64,000 bases of DNA from Fictibacillus terranigra (lineage in GTDB: Bacteria > Bacillota > Bacilli > Bacillales > Fictibacillaceae). The notes beneath the pieces were generated by a model, which did not search any database, was not told the origin of the DNA, and saw nothing but the letters and a program-made list of their open reading frames with translations. The stretch is from contig NZ_JAUHLN010000001.1 of assembly GCF_030412265.1 (NCBI RefSeq), positions 434,001 to 498,000 on the forward strand, read 5' to 3'. Positions within the stretch are counted from its first letter, which is position 1, and each line of letters opens with the position of its first letter. A program made the position numbers and the translations under genes. This document shows positions 1 to 8,188 of this stretch, piece by piece.

Positions 1-162
1 CAGATGGACAGAATGCTCGAAGAATTGCAGAACGCAGAGCCGGCTCCGGGATTCGAACGTGTATATGTGCCGGGAGAAATCGAACAGCTGCATGAGGAAC
101 GCAACCGGGTGGAAGGAATTACGATTGCAGAAAGTGTTTATGAATTTTTAAAAAGCAGGTGA
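1..162 (+). CDS. Ldh-family (YjmC-type) NAD(P)-dependent oxidoreductase, C-terminal end
   Basis: Only the last 53 codons are in the window; the start lies upstream. The tail '[12 protein letters not shown]' followed by a charged helix resembles the C-terminus of the malate/L-lactate/ureidoglycolate dehydrogenase (Ldh2) family, whose members reduce 2-keto acids with NAD(P)H. The following genes match the B. subtilis exu order yjmC-yjmD-uxuA-yjmF, which makes a yjmC-like identity likely. The stop codon lies 5 bases before the next ATG and the SD of the next gene (AGGTGA) overlaps it, so the two are co-transcribed. The substrate cannot be told from this fragment. Confidence 0.7.
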   Translation, partial: QMDRMLEELQNAEPAPGFERVYVPGEIEQLHEERNRVEGITIAESVYEFLKSR

Positions 163-167
163 GAAAA

Positions 168-1187
168 ATGAAAGCGGTTAAAGTTAGGAAAGCATTTGAC
201 CTTGTGACCGAGGAAGTGGAGAAGCCATCTATCGTTAACGCGGATGATGTTCTTGTAAAAGTAAAGCGGGTCGGAATCTGCGGATCCGATCTGCACATCT
301 ATCATGGGACCAATCCGCTGGCCACTCTCCCAAGGGTGATCGGCCATGAAGTCACTGGAGAAGTAGAAGAGATCGGTCCAAACGTGCACCATCTCCGGGC
401 TGGCGACCATGTTGTAGTAGAACCTATCCGTTATTGCGGCACATGTTATGCGTGCCGAAAGGGCCGTCCCAATGTTTGTTCCTCTCTTTCCGTTTTTGGG
501 GTCCATGAGGATGGCGGTATGAGGGAATGGATTGTATTGCCGGAAAAACAGCTGCATGCGGTTGACGCAGCATTGCCATGGGAAGAGACCGTTATGGCAG
601 AGCCCTACACGATCGGTGCCCAGGCGGTCTGGAGAGGCCAGGTTGAAAAAGGCGATACGGTTTTGATCCAGGGCGCAGGCCCGATCGGCATCTGTATTTT
701 AAAGATGGCCAAACTGCTTGGGGCCGCTGTTTTGATCACTGATTTAAACGAAGAGCGATTGGCCTTCGCAAAGGAAAATGGCGCAGATCACGTTGTAAAT
801 CCACAAAAAGAGGATGTCATGCAGCAGGTGAAGGCTTGGACGGACGGTGAGGGTGCAAATGTCGTCATTGATGCCGTCTGTCTTCCATCGACCTTTGAAC
901 TTTCCATTGAAGCGGTATCCACGGCGGGGAATGTGGTCGTGCTCGGTTTTGATGAAAAAACGTCTGCGATCTCCCAGCTGCCTATTACAAAAAAAGAAGT
1001 AACCGTAACAGGATCCAGGCTGCAAACGTACCAGTTTCCTAAAGTAGTAGATTTATTGAACAAAGGAAAATTAACGCATGGCGGCCTGGTGACTCATTCA
1101 TTTTCACTTGCAGATGTGCAGGATGCTTTCCGGTTTGTAGAAGAACACCCTGATCAGGTTCGAAAAGCGGTTATAACATTTGATTAA
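168..1187 (+). CDS. Zinc-dependent medium-chain alcohol/polyol dehydrogenase (YjmD-like)
   Basis: A 339-residue MDR enzyme predicted to oxidise a sugar alcohol or sugar acid with NAD(P). Catalytic zinc ligands are visible at Cys38 (GICGSD), His60-Glu61 (GHE) and Glu147. Structural zinc cysteines are Cys90, 93, 96 and 104 (C-x2-C-x2-C-x7-C). The nucleotide-binding GAGPIG lies at 171-176. ATG at 168 is preferred over an in-frame GTG at 159 because AGGTGA sits 6 bases upstream. Its place between the Ldh-family gene and the KDPG aldolase/mannonate dehydratase genes matches B. subtilis yjmD and, more loosely, E. coli rspB/lgoD. A role in hexuronate or hexonate oxidation is inferred from this context. 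Confidence 0.85.
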   Translation: MKAVKVRKAFDLVTEEVEKPSIVNADDVLVKVKRVGICGSDLHIYHGTNPLATLPRVIGHEVTGEVEEIGPNVHHLRAGDHVVVEPIRYCGTCYACRKGRPNVCSSLSVFGVHEDGGMREWIVLPEKQLHAVDAALPWEETVMAEPYTIGAQAVWRGQVEKGDTVLIQGAGPIGICILKMAKLLGAAVLITDLNEERLAFAKENGADHVVNPQKEDVMQQVKAWTDGEGANVVIDAVCLPSTFELSIEAVSTAGNVVVLGFDEKTSAISQLPITKKEVTVTGSRLQTYQFPKVVDLLNKGKLTHGGLVTHSFSLADVQDAFRFVEEHPDQVRKAVITFD

Positions 1188-1200
1188 AGGAGGAGAGAAG

Positions 1201-1836
1201 ATGCTTCCGAAATACTCGGTTTTACACAAGCTGCTGGAATCACGGGTTGTGGCTGTGATCCGCGGCAAGGACAGGCATGAAGCAGCAGAAGTGTCCAAAG
1301 CAGCCGTCGAAGGGGGAATTACAGCGATAGAGCTGACTTATACAACCCCTCAGGTGGAGGATGTATTCAAGGAATTGAGGCAACTGAACGTTCTCTTGGG
1401 CGCAGGCTCGGTCATGGATTCAGAAACGGCCCGCCATGCGATTCTAGCCGGAGCAAAATTCATCGTCAGTTCCCATTTTGTAAAAGAGATTGCCGCACTC
1501 TGCAACCGGTACAGTGTCCCTTATCTGCCGGGCTGTATGAACATCAGCGATATGGCAATCGCGCTTGAGGCCGGGTGTGATGTACTGAAGCTGTTCCCGG
1601 CAAATACCTTTGATCCTTCATTTATCCGTTCTGTCAACGGTCCTCTGCCGAACGTGCGAATTATGCCTACGGGAGGAATCTCTTTGAACAACATGAACGA
1701 ATGGCTAGCAGCAGGAGCTGTTGCTGTCGGTGTCGGAAGTGATCTTACGAAAACCTATCAAAAGGGCGGTTATGAAGAAGCTGTCTCGTTAAGCAGAAAA
1801 TATATGAATACTTTGAACCAATATTCGGAGGTGTAA
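1201..1836 (+). CDS. kdgA: 2-keto-3-deoxy-6-phosphogluconate (KDPG/KHG) aldolase
   Basis: A class I aldolase of 211 residues that splits KDPG to pyruvate and glyceraldehyde 3-phosphate in the lower hexuronate/Entner-Doudoroff route. It has the general base Glu44 in IELTYTTP, the phosphate-site GAGSV near 68-71, the Schiff-base Lys130 in DVLKLFPA and the MPTGGIS loop near 165. ATG at 1201 follows AAAGGAGGAGAG; an in-frame upstream start overlapping the previous gene has no better SD. It is the third gene of the hexuronate operon. In B. subtilis kdgA sits in a separate kdg operon, so this insertion between yjmD- and uxuA-like genes is a local rearrangement. No KDG kinase gene is visible in the window. 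Confidence 0.9.
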   Translation: MLPKYSVLHKLLESRVVAVIRGKDRHEAAEVSKAAVEGGITAIELTYTTPQVEDVFKELRQLNVLLGAGSVMDSETARHAILAGAKFIVSSHFVKEIAALCNRYSVPYLPGCMNISDMAIALEAGCDVLKLFPANTFDPSFIRSVNGPLPNVRIMPTGGISLNNMNEWLAAGAVAVGVGSDLTKTYQKGGYEEAVSLSRKYMNTLNQYSEV

Positions 1837-1837
1837 G

Positions 1838-2929
1838 ATGAATATCACATTTCGATGGTACGGACGTGGAAACGATACCGTCACGCTGGATCACGTCAAA
1901 CAAATTCCGGGAGTGAAGGGAATCGTTTGGGCGCTGCACGAAAAGCCGGTCGGAGCAGTATGGGAAAAGGAAGAAATAAAAGCTGAAGTGGAATACATTC
2001 AATCCAACGGCTTTCATGCAGAGGTCGTAGAAAGCGTGAACGTCCATGAAGCGATCAAGCTCGGCAATGAAGAACGCGGACATTATATCGAAAATTATAA
2101 GCAGACGATCCGCAATCTTTCCGAATTTGGCGTAAAGGTCATCTGCTACAACTTTATGCCGGTCTTTGACTGGACAAGAACAGATATGTTTCACCCATTG
2201 GAAGACGGTTCCACTGCTCTGTTTTTTGAAAAAGCCAAAGTGGAGAACCTCGATCCCCAAGAGCTGATCCGTACGGTGGCAGAAGCCTCTGACCTGACCC
2301 TGCCCGGCTGGGAGCCTGAAAAAATGGCGAGGATCAAGGAGCTTTTTGAGGCTTACAAGGAGGTCGACGAAGAGAAGCTTTGGGCGAACCTTCAAGTCTT
2401 TTTGGATGAAATCCTGCCCGTGGCAGAAGCGTGCGGCATCAAAATGGCCATCCATCCTGACGATCCGCCCTGGCCGATCTTCGGCTTGCCTCGCATCATA
2501 ACAGGTGAGAAGAGCTACGAGAAATTGCGCGCGATCTCAGATTCACCGTCCAACAGCATTACGATGTGTACGGGTTCAATGGGTGCCAACCCTGCCAATG
2601 ATATGGTGGAGATCGCCAGAAAATATGCAGGCAGCGCTCCGTTTTCCCATATCCGGAATGTCAAAATCCATGACAATGGTGACTTTGTAGAAACCTCCCA
2701 CTTGACTCAGGATGGCTCGATTAATATCAAGGGTGTTGTAGAGGAGCTTCACAAACAGCAATACGAAGGATATGTGAGACCCGATCATGGGCGCCATATC
2801 TGGGGTGAACAGTGCCGCCCGGGATACGGGCTCTATGACCGTGCGCTTGGGATCATGTATTTGAACGGTCTATGGGATGCCTATCAGTCCATCGCAAAAA
2901 AGGAGTTGGCCTATGATTCCCGTGCATGA
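1838..2929 (+). CDS. uxuA: D-mannonate dehydratase
   Basis: A 363-residue xylose-isomerase-like TIM barrel of the UxuA family. It dehydrates D-mannonate to 2-keto-3-deoxy-D-gluconate in glucuronate degradation. The N-terminus (FRWYGRGNDTVTL, IPGVKGIVWALH), the central metal-site segments 'MAIHPDDPPWPIFGLPRI' and 'CTGSMGANP', and the C-terminal DHGRHIWGE are all characteristic. Length agrees with family members (about 360-395). ATG 1838 follows an excellent GGAGG seven bases upstream, directly behind kdgA. The next gene begins inside its last 17 bases, implying translational coupling. Confidence 0.95.
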   Translation: MNITFRWYGRGNDTVTLDHVKQIPGVKGIVWALHEKPVGAVWEKEEIKAEVEYIQSNGFHAEVVESVNVHEAIKLGNEERGHYIENYKQTIRNLSEFGVKVICYNFMPVFDWTRTDMFHPLEDGSTALFFEKAKVENLDPQELIRTVAEASDLTLPGWEPEKMARIKELFEAYKEVDEEKLWANLQVFLDEILPVAEACGIKMAIHPDDPPWPIFGLPRIITGEKSYEKLRAISDSPSNSITMCTGSMGANPANDMVEIARKYAGSAPFSHIRNVKIHDNGDFVETSHLTQDGSINIKGVVEELHKQQYEGYVRPDHGRHIWGEQCRPGYGLYDRALGIMYLNGLWDAYQSIAKKELAYDSRA

Positions 2930-3749
2930 AAACTTAAACCGTAAAACAGCTGTCATCACCGGCGGCAGCGGGGTCCTTTGTTCCGAGATGGCCCGTGAGC
3001 TCGCCCGCCACGGCATGAAGGTGGCCGTTCTGAACCGAACCGCTGAAAAAGGGCAAAAGGTCGTCGATGAGATCCGGCAGTCTGGCGGCACCGCCCTTTC
3101 TGTTTCTACCGATGTATTAAACCGGAATTCGCTTGAAAAGGCAAAGGAGGAGATTTTGGAAACGTTCGGCTCCATTGATCTTTTGATCAACGGGGCTGGA
3201 GGTAACCATCCCGATGCGATCACCGATTTTGAGACGTACGACGCAGACGCTTCAGGAAAATCATTCTTTGATATGGATGAGAACGGATTTTCTACTGTGT
3301 TCTCTACCAACTTTACCGGCTCTTTTCTTGCGTCTCAAGTGTTCGGTAGGGCCTTGCTGCAGGCAGAATCACCAGCAATCATCAACATTTCATCCATGAG
3401 TGCCTATTCCCCAATGACAAAGGTACCGGCTTACAGTGCGGCAAAAGCATCGATCAATAACTTTACCATGTGGATGGCCGTCCATTTTGCTGAAACCGGC
3501 TTGCGTGTGAATGCCATCGCTCCGGGGTTCTTTTTAACGGCGCAAAACCGGGGATTGCTCTTGAAGAAGGATGGAAGTTATACCGATCGGTCCAAAAAAA
3601 TAATTTCCGGCACCCCTATGAAGCGGTTTGGGAAGCCGGAGGATCTGCTCGGGACACTGCTCTGGCTAGCGGATGAATCCTGTTCAGGTTTCGTTACTGG
3701 CATCACGGTTCCTGTTGACGGAGGCTTCATGGCCTATTCCGGAGTATAG
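2913..3749 (+). CDS. SDR-family D-mannonate oxidoreductase (fructuronate reductase, YjmF/UxuB-type)
   Basis: A 278-residue short-chain dehydrogenase. The Rossmann TGGSGVLC motif is at 17-24, the NGAG motif near 93-96 and the catalytic Ser-Tyr-Lys with Tyr174-x3-Lys178 (YSAAK). It has the long insertion typical of the YjmF branch between the NAG motif and the active site. It should reduce D-fructuronate to D-mannonate, giving the substrate of the preceding uxuA. ATG 2913 is chosen because AAAAGGAG lies just upstream; the start lies within the uxuA 3' end. It is the last gene of the first block, followed by a promoter for the LacI regulator. Confidence 0.85.
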   Translation: MIPVHENLNRKTAVITGGSGVLCSEMARELARHGMKVAVLNRTAEKGQKVVDEIRQSGGTALSVSTDVLNRNSLEKAKEEILETFGSIDLLINGAGGNHPDAITDFETYDADASGKSFFDMDENGFSTVFSTNFTGSFLASQVFGRALLQAESPAIINISSMSAYSPMTKVPAYSAAKASINNFTMWMAVHFAETGLRVNAIAPGFFLTAQNRGLLLKKDGSYTDRSKKIISGTPMKRFGKPEDLLGTLLWLADESCSGFVTGITVPVDGGFMAYSGV

Positions 3750-3761
3750 CAAAGTCCCCGA

Positions 3762-3790
3762 TTGTAAAGCACTTTCAGGTATCTTATAAT
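3762..3790 (+). promoter_or_regulatory. Sigma-A promoter of the LacI-type regulator gene
   Basis: TTGTAA at 3762-3767, a 17-base spacer and a perfect TATAAT at 3785-3790 give a near-consensus vegetative promoter. It lies between the end of the SDR gene (3749) and the regulator start at 3826, leaving a leader of about 30 bases. It allows the regulator and the genes to 8099 to be transcribed separately from the upstream operon. Confidence 0.8.
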
Positions 3791-3825
3791 GTTTGAATGG
3801 AATGAATTGGACGGGGATGATGCAC

Positions 3826-4830
3826 ATGAAAAACATTACGATAGCTGATGTAGCCAAACATGCAAAGGTTTCAAAAAGTACGGTATCTCAGTTTTTAAAC
3901 AAGCGGTTTGATTATATGAGCGAAAAGACGAAGAAAAAAATAGAAGAAACCATCAAAGAACTGAATTACCAGCCAAATATTGTGGCCCGCAGCTTAAAAC
4001 AAAAAGCAACGTTTACAGTTGGAGTAGTGGTCGCCAATATTCTTCACACCTTTTCCACTCAGATTATAAGGGCAATGGAAGATGCGTTTCATGAACAAGG
4101 CTATCAGATTATTGTGTGCAATGCAGACGATGAGCCGGAAAAAGAAAAGAAGTATATTGAAATGCTGCTGGCCAAGCAAGTTGATGGAATCATGATTTTT
4201 CCGACGGGCTGTAACCTTGATCTTTATGAACGAATGAAGCGCCAGCAGTTTCCGGTCGTGTTTATTGACCGAACGATTAAGGACCTGAATATAGCCACCG
4301 TCATGCTGGACAACCAGATGGCAGCAAAACTGGCCGTTTCTCAGTTTGTAAAAAATGGCCGCAAACGGATTGCACTGATTACAACTTCGATCATCCGAAA
4401 CATCAGCCCCCGGGTGGAACGTCTGGAAGGTTTTAAGAACGCTCTGGCCGATCATGGTCTGCCAGTTAATAAAGCATACTTGAAGAGTGCATCTGCCGAT
4501 CAGCTGCCGGCCGTGCTTGAGGAAATGTTTAACCTGCCGGCACCGCCGGATGCCCTATTGGCAGGGAATGATATTGTCCTTTATGAAGTGCTGAGATTCA
4601 TGAAGAAACGGAATTTAACGATTCCTGGCGACGCAGCAGTGATCGGGATCGATGATGTGCCGTTTGCGAGCTTTTTTACTCCGCCGATTTCGACTGTTGC
4701 TCAGCCGGTGGCTGAAATGGCGGAAAAAGCTGTCGAGCTGCTGCTGTTCCAGATTAAAAACAAAGAAGATAGAGAGTTTGAGGACATCTTTCGCTATAAA
4801 CCAAGTCTTATTGAAAGAGATTCAGATTAA
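3826..4830 (+). CDS. LacI-family transcriptional regulator
   Basis: A 334-residue repressor. The N-terminal helix-turn-helix (ITIADVAKHAKVSKSTVSQFL) includes the canonical hinge 'NYQPNIVARSL', followed by a periplasmic-binding-protein-like sensor with the usual 'AVIGIDDVPFAS' and 'PISTVAQP' segments near the C-terminus. ATG 3826 follows GGGGATGATGCAC; earlier in-frame ATGs at 3793 and 3817 would lengthen the N-terminus beyond the family norm. It lies between two sugar-acid blocks, so it probably senses a hexuronate-pathway intermediate (KdgR- or ExuR-like). A palindrome with the LacI-type central CG is found at 8122-8133. Confidence 0.9.
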   Translation: MKNITIADVAKHAKVSKSTVSQFLNKRFDYMSEKTKKKIEETIKELNYQPNIVARSLKQKATFTVGVVVANILHTFSTQIIRAMEDAFHEQGYQIIVCNADDEPEKEKKYIEMLLAKQVDGIMIFPTGCNLDLYERMKRQQFPVVFIDRTIKDLNIATVMLDNQMAAKLAVSQFVKNGRKRIALITTSIIRNISPRVERLEGFKNALADHGLPVNKAYLKSASADQLPAVLEEMFNLPAPPDALLAGNDIVLYEVLRFMKKRNLTIPGDAAVIGIDDVPFASFFTPPISTVAQPVAEMAEKAVELLLFQIKNKEDREFEDIFRYKPSLIERDSD

Positions 4831-4854
4831 TACTGTTAAGCATGGGGGAGTAAT

Positions 4855-5613
4855 ATGCAGCCTATTTTTATTACTTTAAATTCCTTTCAGTCAAAAGAAG
4901 TACAGGAGAAAGGCCAGGGGCATTTTTTTCCGCTTATTGCCCATGCCGGGGCACAGGGTGCAGAGATCAGAAGAGAGCTTTTTAGTGAGGAGGGAGGTTC
5001 TTTGCAAGACCTGCGCACCCAGTTGGAGGAAGCACATTTAACCTCCGTTTATTCGGCGCCTGTAGATTTGTTTAACGTTTTAGGATCATTAAATAAAGAG
5101 GCAGCTGCATTGACTGTTATGGAAGCGATTACACTTGGTGCTTCCCTTGTCAAGTTTTCACTCGGCCACTATAACATGCAGCGATCAAGCGTTACGGAAT
5201 TAAAAGAATGGCTGGCTTCACTAAGCCCTAACGATCATAATTTGCAGATCACGATTGAAAATGACCAGACAAACCATGGCGGTTCCCTTGAAAAGATTCA
5301 TCATTTCCTTAAGGAAGCCAAGGAGCAGCATGTACCTGTAAAGATGACGTTCGATATTGGAAATTGGTCATTTACCGGGGAAGACGTGTTCTCGGCGGCA
5401 AAAGTACTTTCAGAATATGTGGTTTATCTGCATTTCAAGCACATCGAACAACAGAACGGCAGGCTGGTCACCTTGCCTCTGCCTGCAGGTGAAACTTCCG
5501 AATGGAGGGAACTTGTTTCCCATTTTTCAAATGATATTCCGAGGGCTATTGAATTTCCCATATCCGACGGTAATGAAGCGTGCAGTTATACAGCGCTTCT
5601 TGCAAACGCGTAA
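4855..5613 (+). CDS. Sugar phosphate isomerase/epimerase-like TIM-barrel protein
   Basis: A 252-residue protein of the xylose-isomerase-like TIM-barrel superfamily. Candidate metal ligands appear in the right order: Glu in ITIENDQ, Asp in TFDIGNW, His in LHFKH and Glu in AIEFP. Such enzymes move keto or hydroxyl groups on sugars or sugar phosphates; the exact substrate is not readable. It follows the LacI gene by 24 bases with a GGGGGAG SD and precedes an MFS porter and an HPS/PHI pair. By analogy with UlaE next to the KGPDC UlaD, it may be a 3-epimerase or isomerase on a phosphorylated keto-sugar (inference). Confidence 0.7.
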   Translation: MQPIFITLNSFQSKEVQEKGQGHFFPLIAHAGAQGAEIRRELFSEEGGSLQDLRTQLEEAHLTSVYSAPVDLFNVLGSLNKEAAALTVMEAITLGASLVKFSLGHYNMQRSSVTELKEWLASLSPNDHNLQITIENDQTNHGGSLEKIHHFLKEAKEQHVPVKMTFDIGNWSFTGEDVFSAAKVLSEYVVYLHFKHIEQQNGRLVTLPLPAGETSEWRELVSHFSNDIPRAIEFPISDGNEACSYTALLANA

Positions 5614-5642
5614 CATCACAAAATAAAGGAGTGGTTACTGTC

Positions 5643-6929
5643 ATGAAGAACATTGATCCATTAGCAAGCAAAAAGCGCTGGATGATCTTGATTCCAATTG
5701 CTTTTATTACGTACAGCCTGGCGTATCTTGATCGTGCGAATTATGGTTTCGGTGTTGCCGGTGGAATGGGTGAAGACTTAAAAATTACAGCATCTGTTTC
5801 TTCCCTCCTGGCTTCTTTATTCTTTTTAGGTTATTTCTTTTTTCAGATTCCTGGAGCGATCTATGCTGAAAAGAAGAGTGCAAAGAAGCTCGTCTTCTGG
5901 TCATTAATTCTTTGGGGAGGACTTGCAACGGCTACCGGTTTTGCGACCAATGTCGCCTGGCTTTATCCGATTCGTTTTTTTCTTGGAGTTGTTGAAAGCG
6001 CTGTTATGCCCGCGATGCTCGTTTTCTTAAGCGGCTGGTTTTTAAAGACTGAGCGTTCCCGTGCGAACACTTTCCTTATTTTAGGGAACCCTGTAACGGT
6101 TTTATGGATGTCTATTTTATCTGGCTATCTGTTGAAGGCTTTCGATTGGCGCATGATGTTTATCCTTGAAGGGGCACCTGCCGTTCTATGGGCTTTTATC
6201 TGGTGGAAGCTTGTGAATGACCGTCCAAAAGAAGCAAAATGGCTGACTGATGAGCAGAAAATGAATCTCGAAACGGAAATGAAAAAAGAACAATCAGGGA
6301 TGAGGCCTGTTAAAAATTATCGTGAAGCATTCAAATCCAAAAAGGTTATTTACCTTTGCTTTCAATACTTTTTCTGGAGTATTGGTGTATACGGTTTTGT
6401 CATGTGGCTTCCTTCCATTATTTCCAAGGCATCCAAAATGGACATCGTTGCCACAGGCTGGCTTTCTGCAGCGCCCTATGTCCTTGCGGTAATCGGGATG
6501 CTGCTCGTTTCCTATTACTCCGATAAAACACTCAATCGAAAAAGCTTTGTATGGGTTTCATTGCTGATCGGCGCCATTGCTTTTTATGGTTCCTATGCAG
6601 TGGGTACATCTGACTTTTGGGTATCGTTTGTTCTCTTAGTGATTGCAGGCGGGGCCATGTATGCACCTTACGGGCCGTTCTTTGCGATCATTCCGGAGAT
6701 TCTGCCGCGGAATGTTGCAGGCGGAGCAATGGCATTAATCAACAGTATGGGCGCTTTAGGATCATTCGTCGGTTCCTATTTTGTAGGGTACCTGAACGGA
6801 GTGACCGGCGGACCTAGTGCATCCTATATCTTTATGGCTGGTTCCCTGTTGCTGTCCGTCATCTTTACATTGCTTGTGAAAACAAAAGATGAGCATTCCG
6901 TTCAAAAAATGGAGGTTCAATCCCTGTGA
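5643..6929 (+). CDS. MFS transporter, anion:cation symporter (hexuronate/galactonate) type
   Basis: A 428-residue major facilitator with about 12 membrane segments. The N-terminal 'LAYLDRANYGFGVAGGM' signature is typical of the ACS family (ExuT, LgoT, GarP, phthalate porters), which import organic acid anions with protons. ATG 5643 follows AAAGGAG; an upstream extension overlaps the previous gene without SD support. Its GTGA junction with the next gene shows translational coupling. The likely cargo is a sugar acid processed by this operon, but the compound is unknown. Confidence 0.8.
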   Translation: MKNIDPLASKKRWMILIPIAFITYSLAYLDRANYGFGVAGGMGEDLKITASVSSLLASLFFLGYFFFQIPGAIYAEKKSAKKLVFWSLILWGGLATATGFATNVAWLYPIRFFLGVVESAVMPAMLVFLSGWFLKTERSRANTFLILGNPVTVLWMSILSGYLLKAFDWRMMFILEGAPAVLWAFIWWKLVNDRPKEAKWLTDEQKMNLETEMKKEQSGMRPVKNYREAFKSKKVIYLCFQYFFWSIGVYGFVMWLPSIISKASKMDIVATGWLSAAPYVLAVIGMLLVSYYSDKTLNRKSFVWVSLLIGAIAFYGSYAVGTSDFWVSFVLLVIAGGAMYAPYGPFFAIIPEILPRNVAGGAMALINSMGALGSFVGSYFVGYLNGVTGGPSASYIFMAGSLLLSVIFTLLVKTKDEHSVQKMEVQSL

Positions 6930-7558
6930 ATATTCAACTTGCTTTAGACCGGCTATCGATTGAAGAAGCGCTGTCCATTGCTGATCGAGTGGAGCCATAC
7001 ATTGACTGGATCGAAGTAGGGACTTCATTGATTAAGGAATTCGGCATGGAAAGCGTGCGCCTTTTAAAAGAAGCGTTTCCTCATATAATGATCGTGGCAG
7101 ACTGTAAGACGTTTGATAACGCAGTGTATGAATTTGAGCTTTGTTTTTCGGCGGGTGCCGATGTGGCAACAGTGCTGGGAACTGCTCCAGCCGTATCCAT
7201 TGAAGCTTGTATGGAGACCGCTAAAAAGCATGGCAAGCAAGTCATGGTTGATCTGCTGAATGCATCCGAAGAACAAATCCAAATGTGCAGCCAATTTGAA
7301 GAGGCGATTCTTTGTTCACATGTAAGTAAAGATGAGCAGGAAATGAGAGGGCAAAAAGGGCGCCTGCATATCCCTTCTTTTTCAAACAGGTTAGCCATGG
7401 CTGGGGGTATATCGATAGATTCCTTTTGTGAAATTAAAAAACACAGCCCATATGTTGCCATAATCGGGTCAAGCATTACAAAGGCGGATGATCCCGCGTT
7501 GGCTGCTAAAACCTTTTATGAGATGGCAAAACAGCAGAAGGAGAAGGCTTGTGAATGA
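6926..7558 (+). CDS. 3-hexulose-6-phosphate synthase / 3-keto-L-gulonate-6-P decarboxylase-like protein
   Basis: A 210-residue (beta/alpha)8 protein of the OMP-decarboxylase superfamily. Asp8 (LALD), the D59-x-K61-x-x-D64 catalytic motif (ADCKTFD) and the C-terminal AGGIS are present. HPS condenses ribulose 5-phosphate with formaldehyde; the sister KGPDC decarboxylates 3-keto-L-gulonate 6-P. Two parts deviate from canonical HPS: the usual VHTG-like strand reads 'LCSHVSKDE', and the phosphate-gripping GGG/GRxI loop reads 'IGSSITKADD'. GTG 6926 follows GGAGG and overlaps the porter stop (GTGA). The following isomerase gene favours HPS-type chemistry, but a sugar-acid decarboxylase is equally conceivable in this setting. 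Confidence 0.7.
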   Translation: MNIQLALDRLSIEEALSIADRVEPYIDWIEVGTSLIKEFGMESVRLLKEAFPHIMIVADCKTFDNAVYEFELCFSAGADVATVLGTAPAVSIEACMETAKKHGKQVMVDLLNASEEQIQMCSQFEEAILCSHVSKDEQEMRGQKGRLHIPSFSNRLAMAGGISIDSFCEIKKHSPYVAIIGSSITKADDPALAAKTFYEMAKQQKEKACE

Positions 7559-8099
7559 TATGAACACCATTTTGCAGGAGATTCAGGGTGTTGTTGATCA
7601 GATTGATCCCGGTTTAGTAGAAGCTGTAACGGAACATGTGCAGTCGGGAAAACGGATCTTTGTCGTTGGTGAAGGCAGGTCTGGATTCATGGCGAAATCA
7701 TTTGCCATGCGATTAATGCATTTGGGGGCAACTGTCTTCGTAGTAGGGGAAACCATTACTCCCGCCTTGAAATCTGGGGACGTGGTGGCAGCGGTGTCTG
7801 GTTCAGGAACGACAAAAAGTGTAGTGAATACGGCAAAAAAAGCCAGAGAGCTTGAATGCCGGGTCATTGCGATTACGACGAGGACGGATTCAGAGCTGGC
7901 AGATTACTCGACCCTAGTGGCACACCTTCCTGCAGCAACAAAATATAGAGGGGAAGACGAAGCAGCTAGCGTTCAGCCATTGGGCTCCCTTTTTGATCAA
8001 TGTGTACATGTCTTTTGTGACGCGGTGTGCTTGAGCTATGGTGCAAAGCAAACTGAAAATAATGAATCCGCTTTTATGCGTCACAGTAACTTGGAGTAG
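7551..8099 (+). CDS. 6-phospho-3-hexuloisomerase-like SIS-domain protein
   Basis: A 182-residue single SIS-domain protein. It has the GEGRSGFMAKSFAMRL signature near 40-55, the SGSGTT phosphate loop near 85-90 and the tail 'PLGSLFDQ' typical of PHI/HxlB. PHI converts 3-hexulose 6-phosphate to fructose 6-phosphate. GTG 7551 is chosen because GGAGAAGG lies just upstream; it overlaps the preceding gene by 8 bases. In B. subtilis hxlAB is controlled by HxlR for formaldehyde detoxification. Here the pair sits behind a LacI regulator, a TIM-barrel isomerase and an organic-acid porter, suggesting a sugar rather than formaldehyde route. Confidence 0.8.
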   Translation: MNDMNTILQEIQGVVDQIDPGLVEAVTEHVQSGKRIFVVGEGRSGFMAKSFAMRLMHLGATVFVVGETITPALKSGDVVAAVSGSGTTKSVVNTAKKARELECRVIAITTRTDSELADYSTLVAHLPAATKYRGEDEAASVQPLGSLFDQCVHVFCDAVCLSYGAKQTENNESAFMRHSNLE

Positions 8100-8121
8100 A
8101 TCAAATTCTGCACTCCATTAC

Positions 8122-8133
8122 TAAACCGGTTTA
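8122..8133 (+). promoter_or_regulatory. Palindromic LacI-type operator candidate
   Basis: TAAACCGGTTTA is a perfect 12-bp palindrome with the central CG usual for LacI-family operators. A second half-site (CCGGTT) follows at 8137-8142. It lies between the isomerase gene and the second MFS gene (start 8189), so it could give that porter separate control by the LacI regulator at 3826. No other copy was noticed in the first 10 kb; the main operon promoter is upstream of the window. Confidence 0.5.
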
Positions 8134-8188
8134 TATCCGGTTCGCCTAAAAATATCAGAATATTTCAAATGTATAGGGAGGGATTGCC

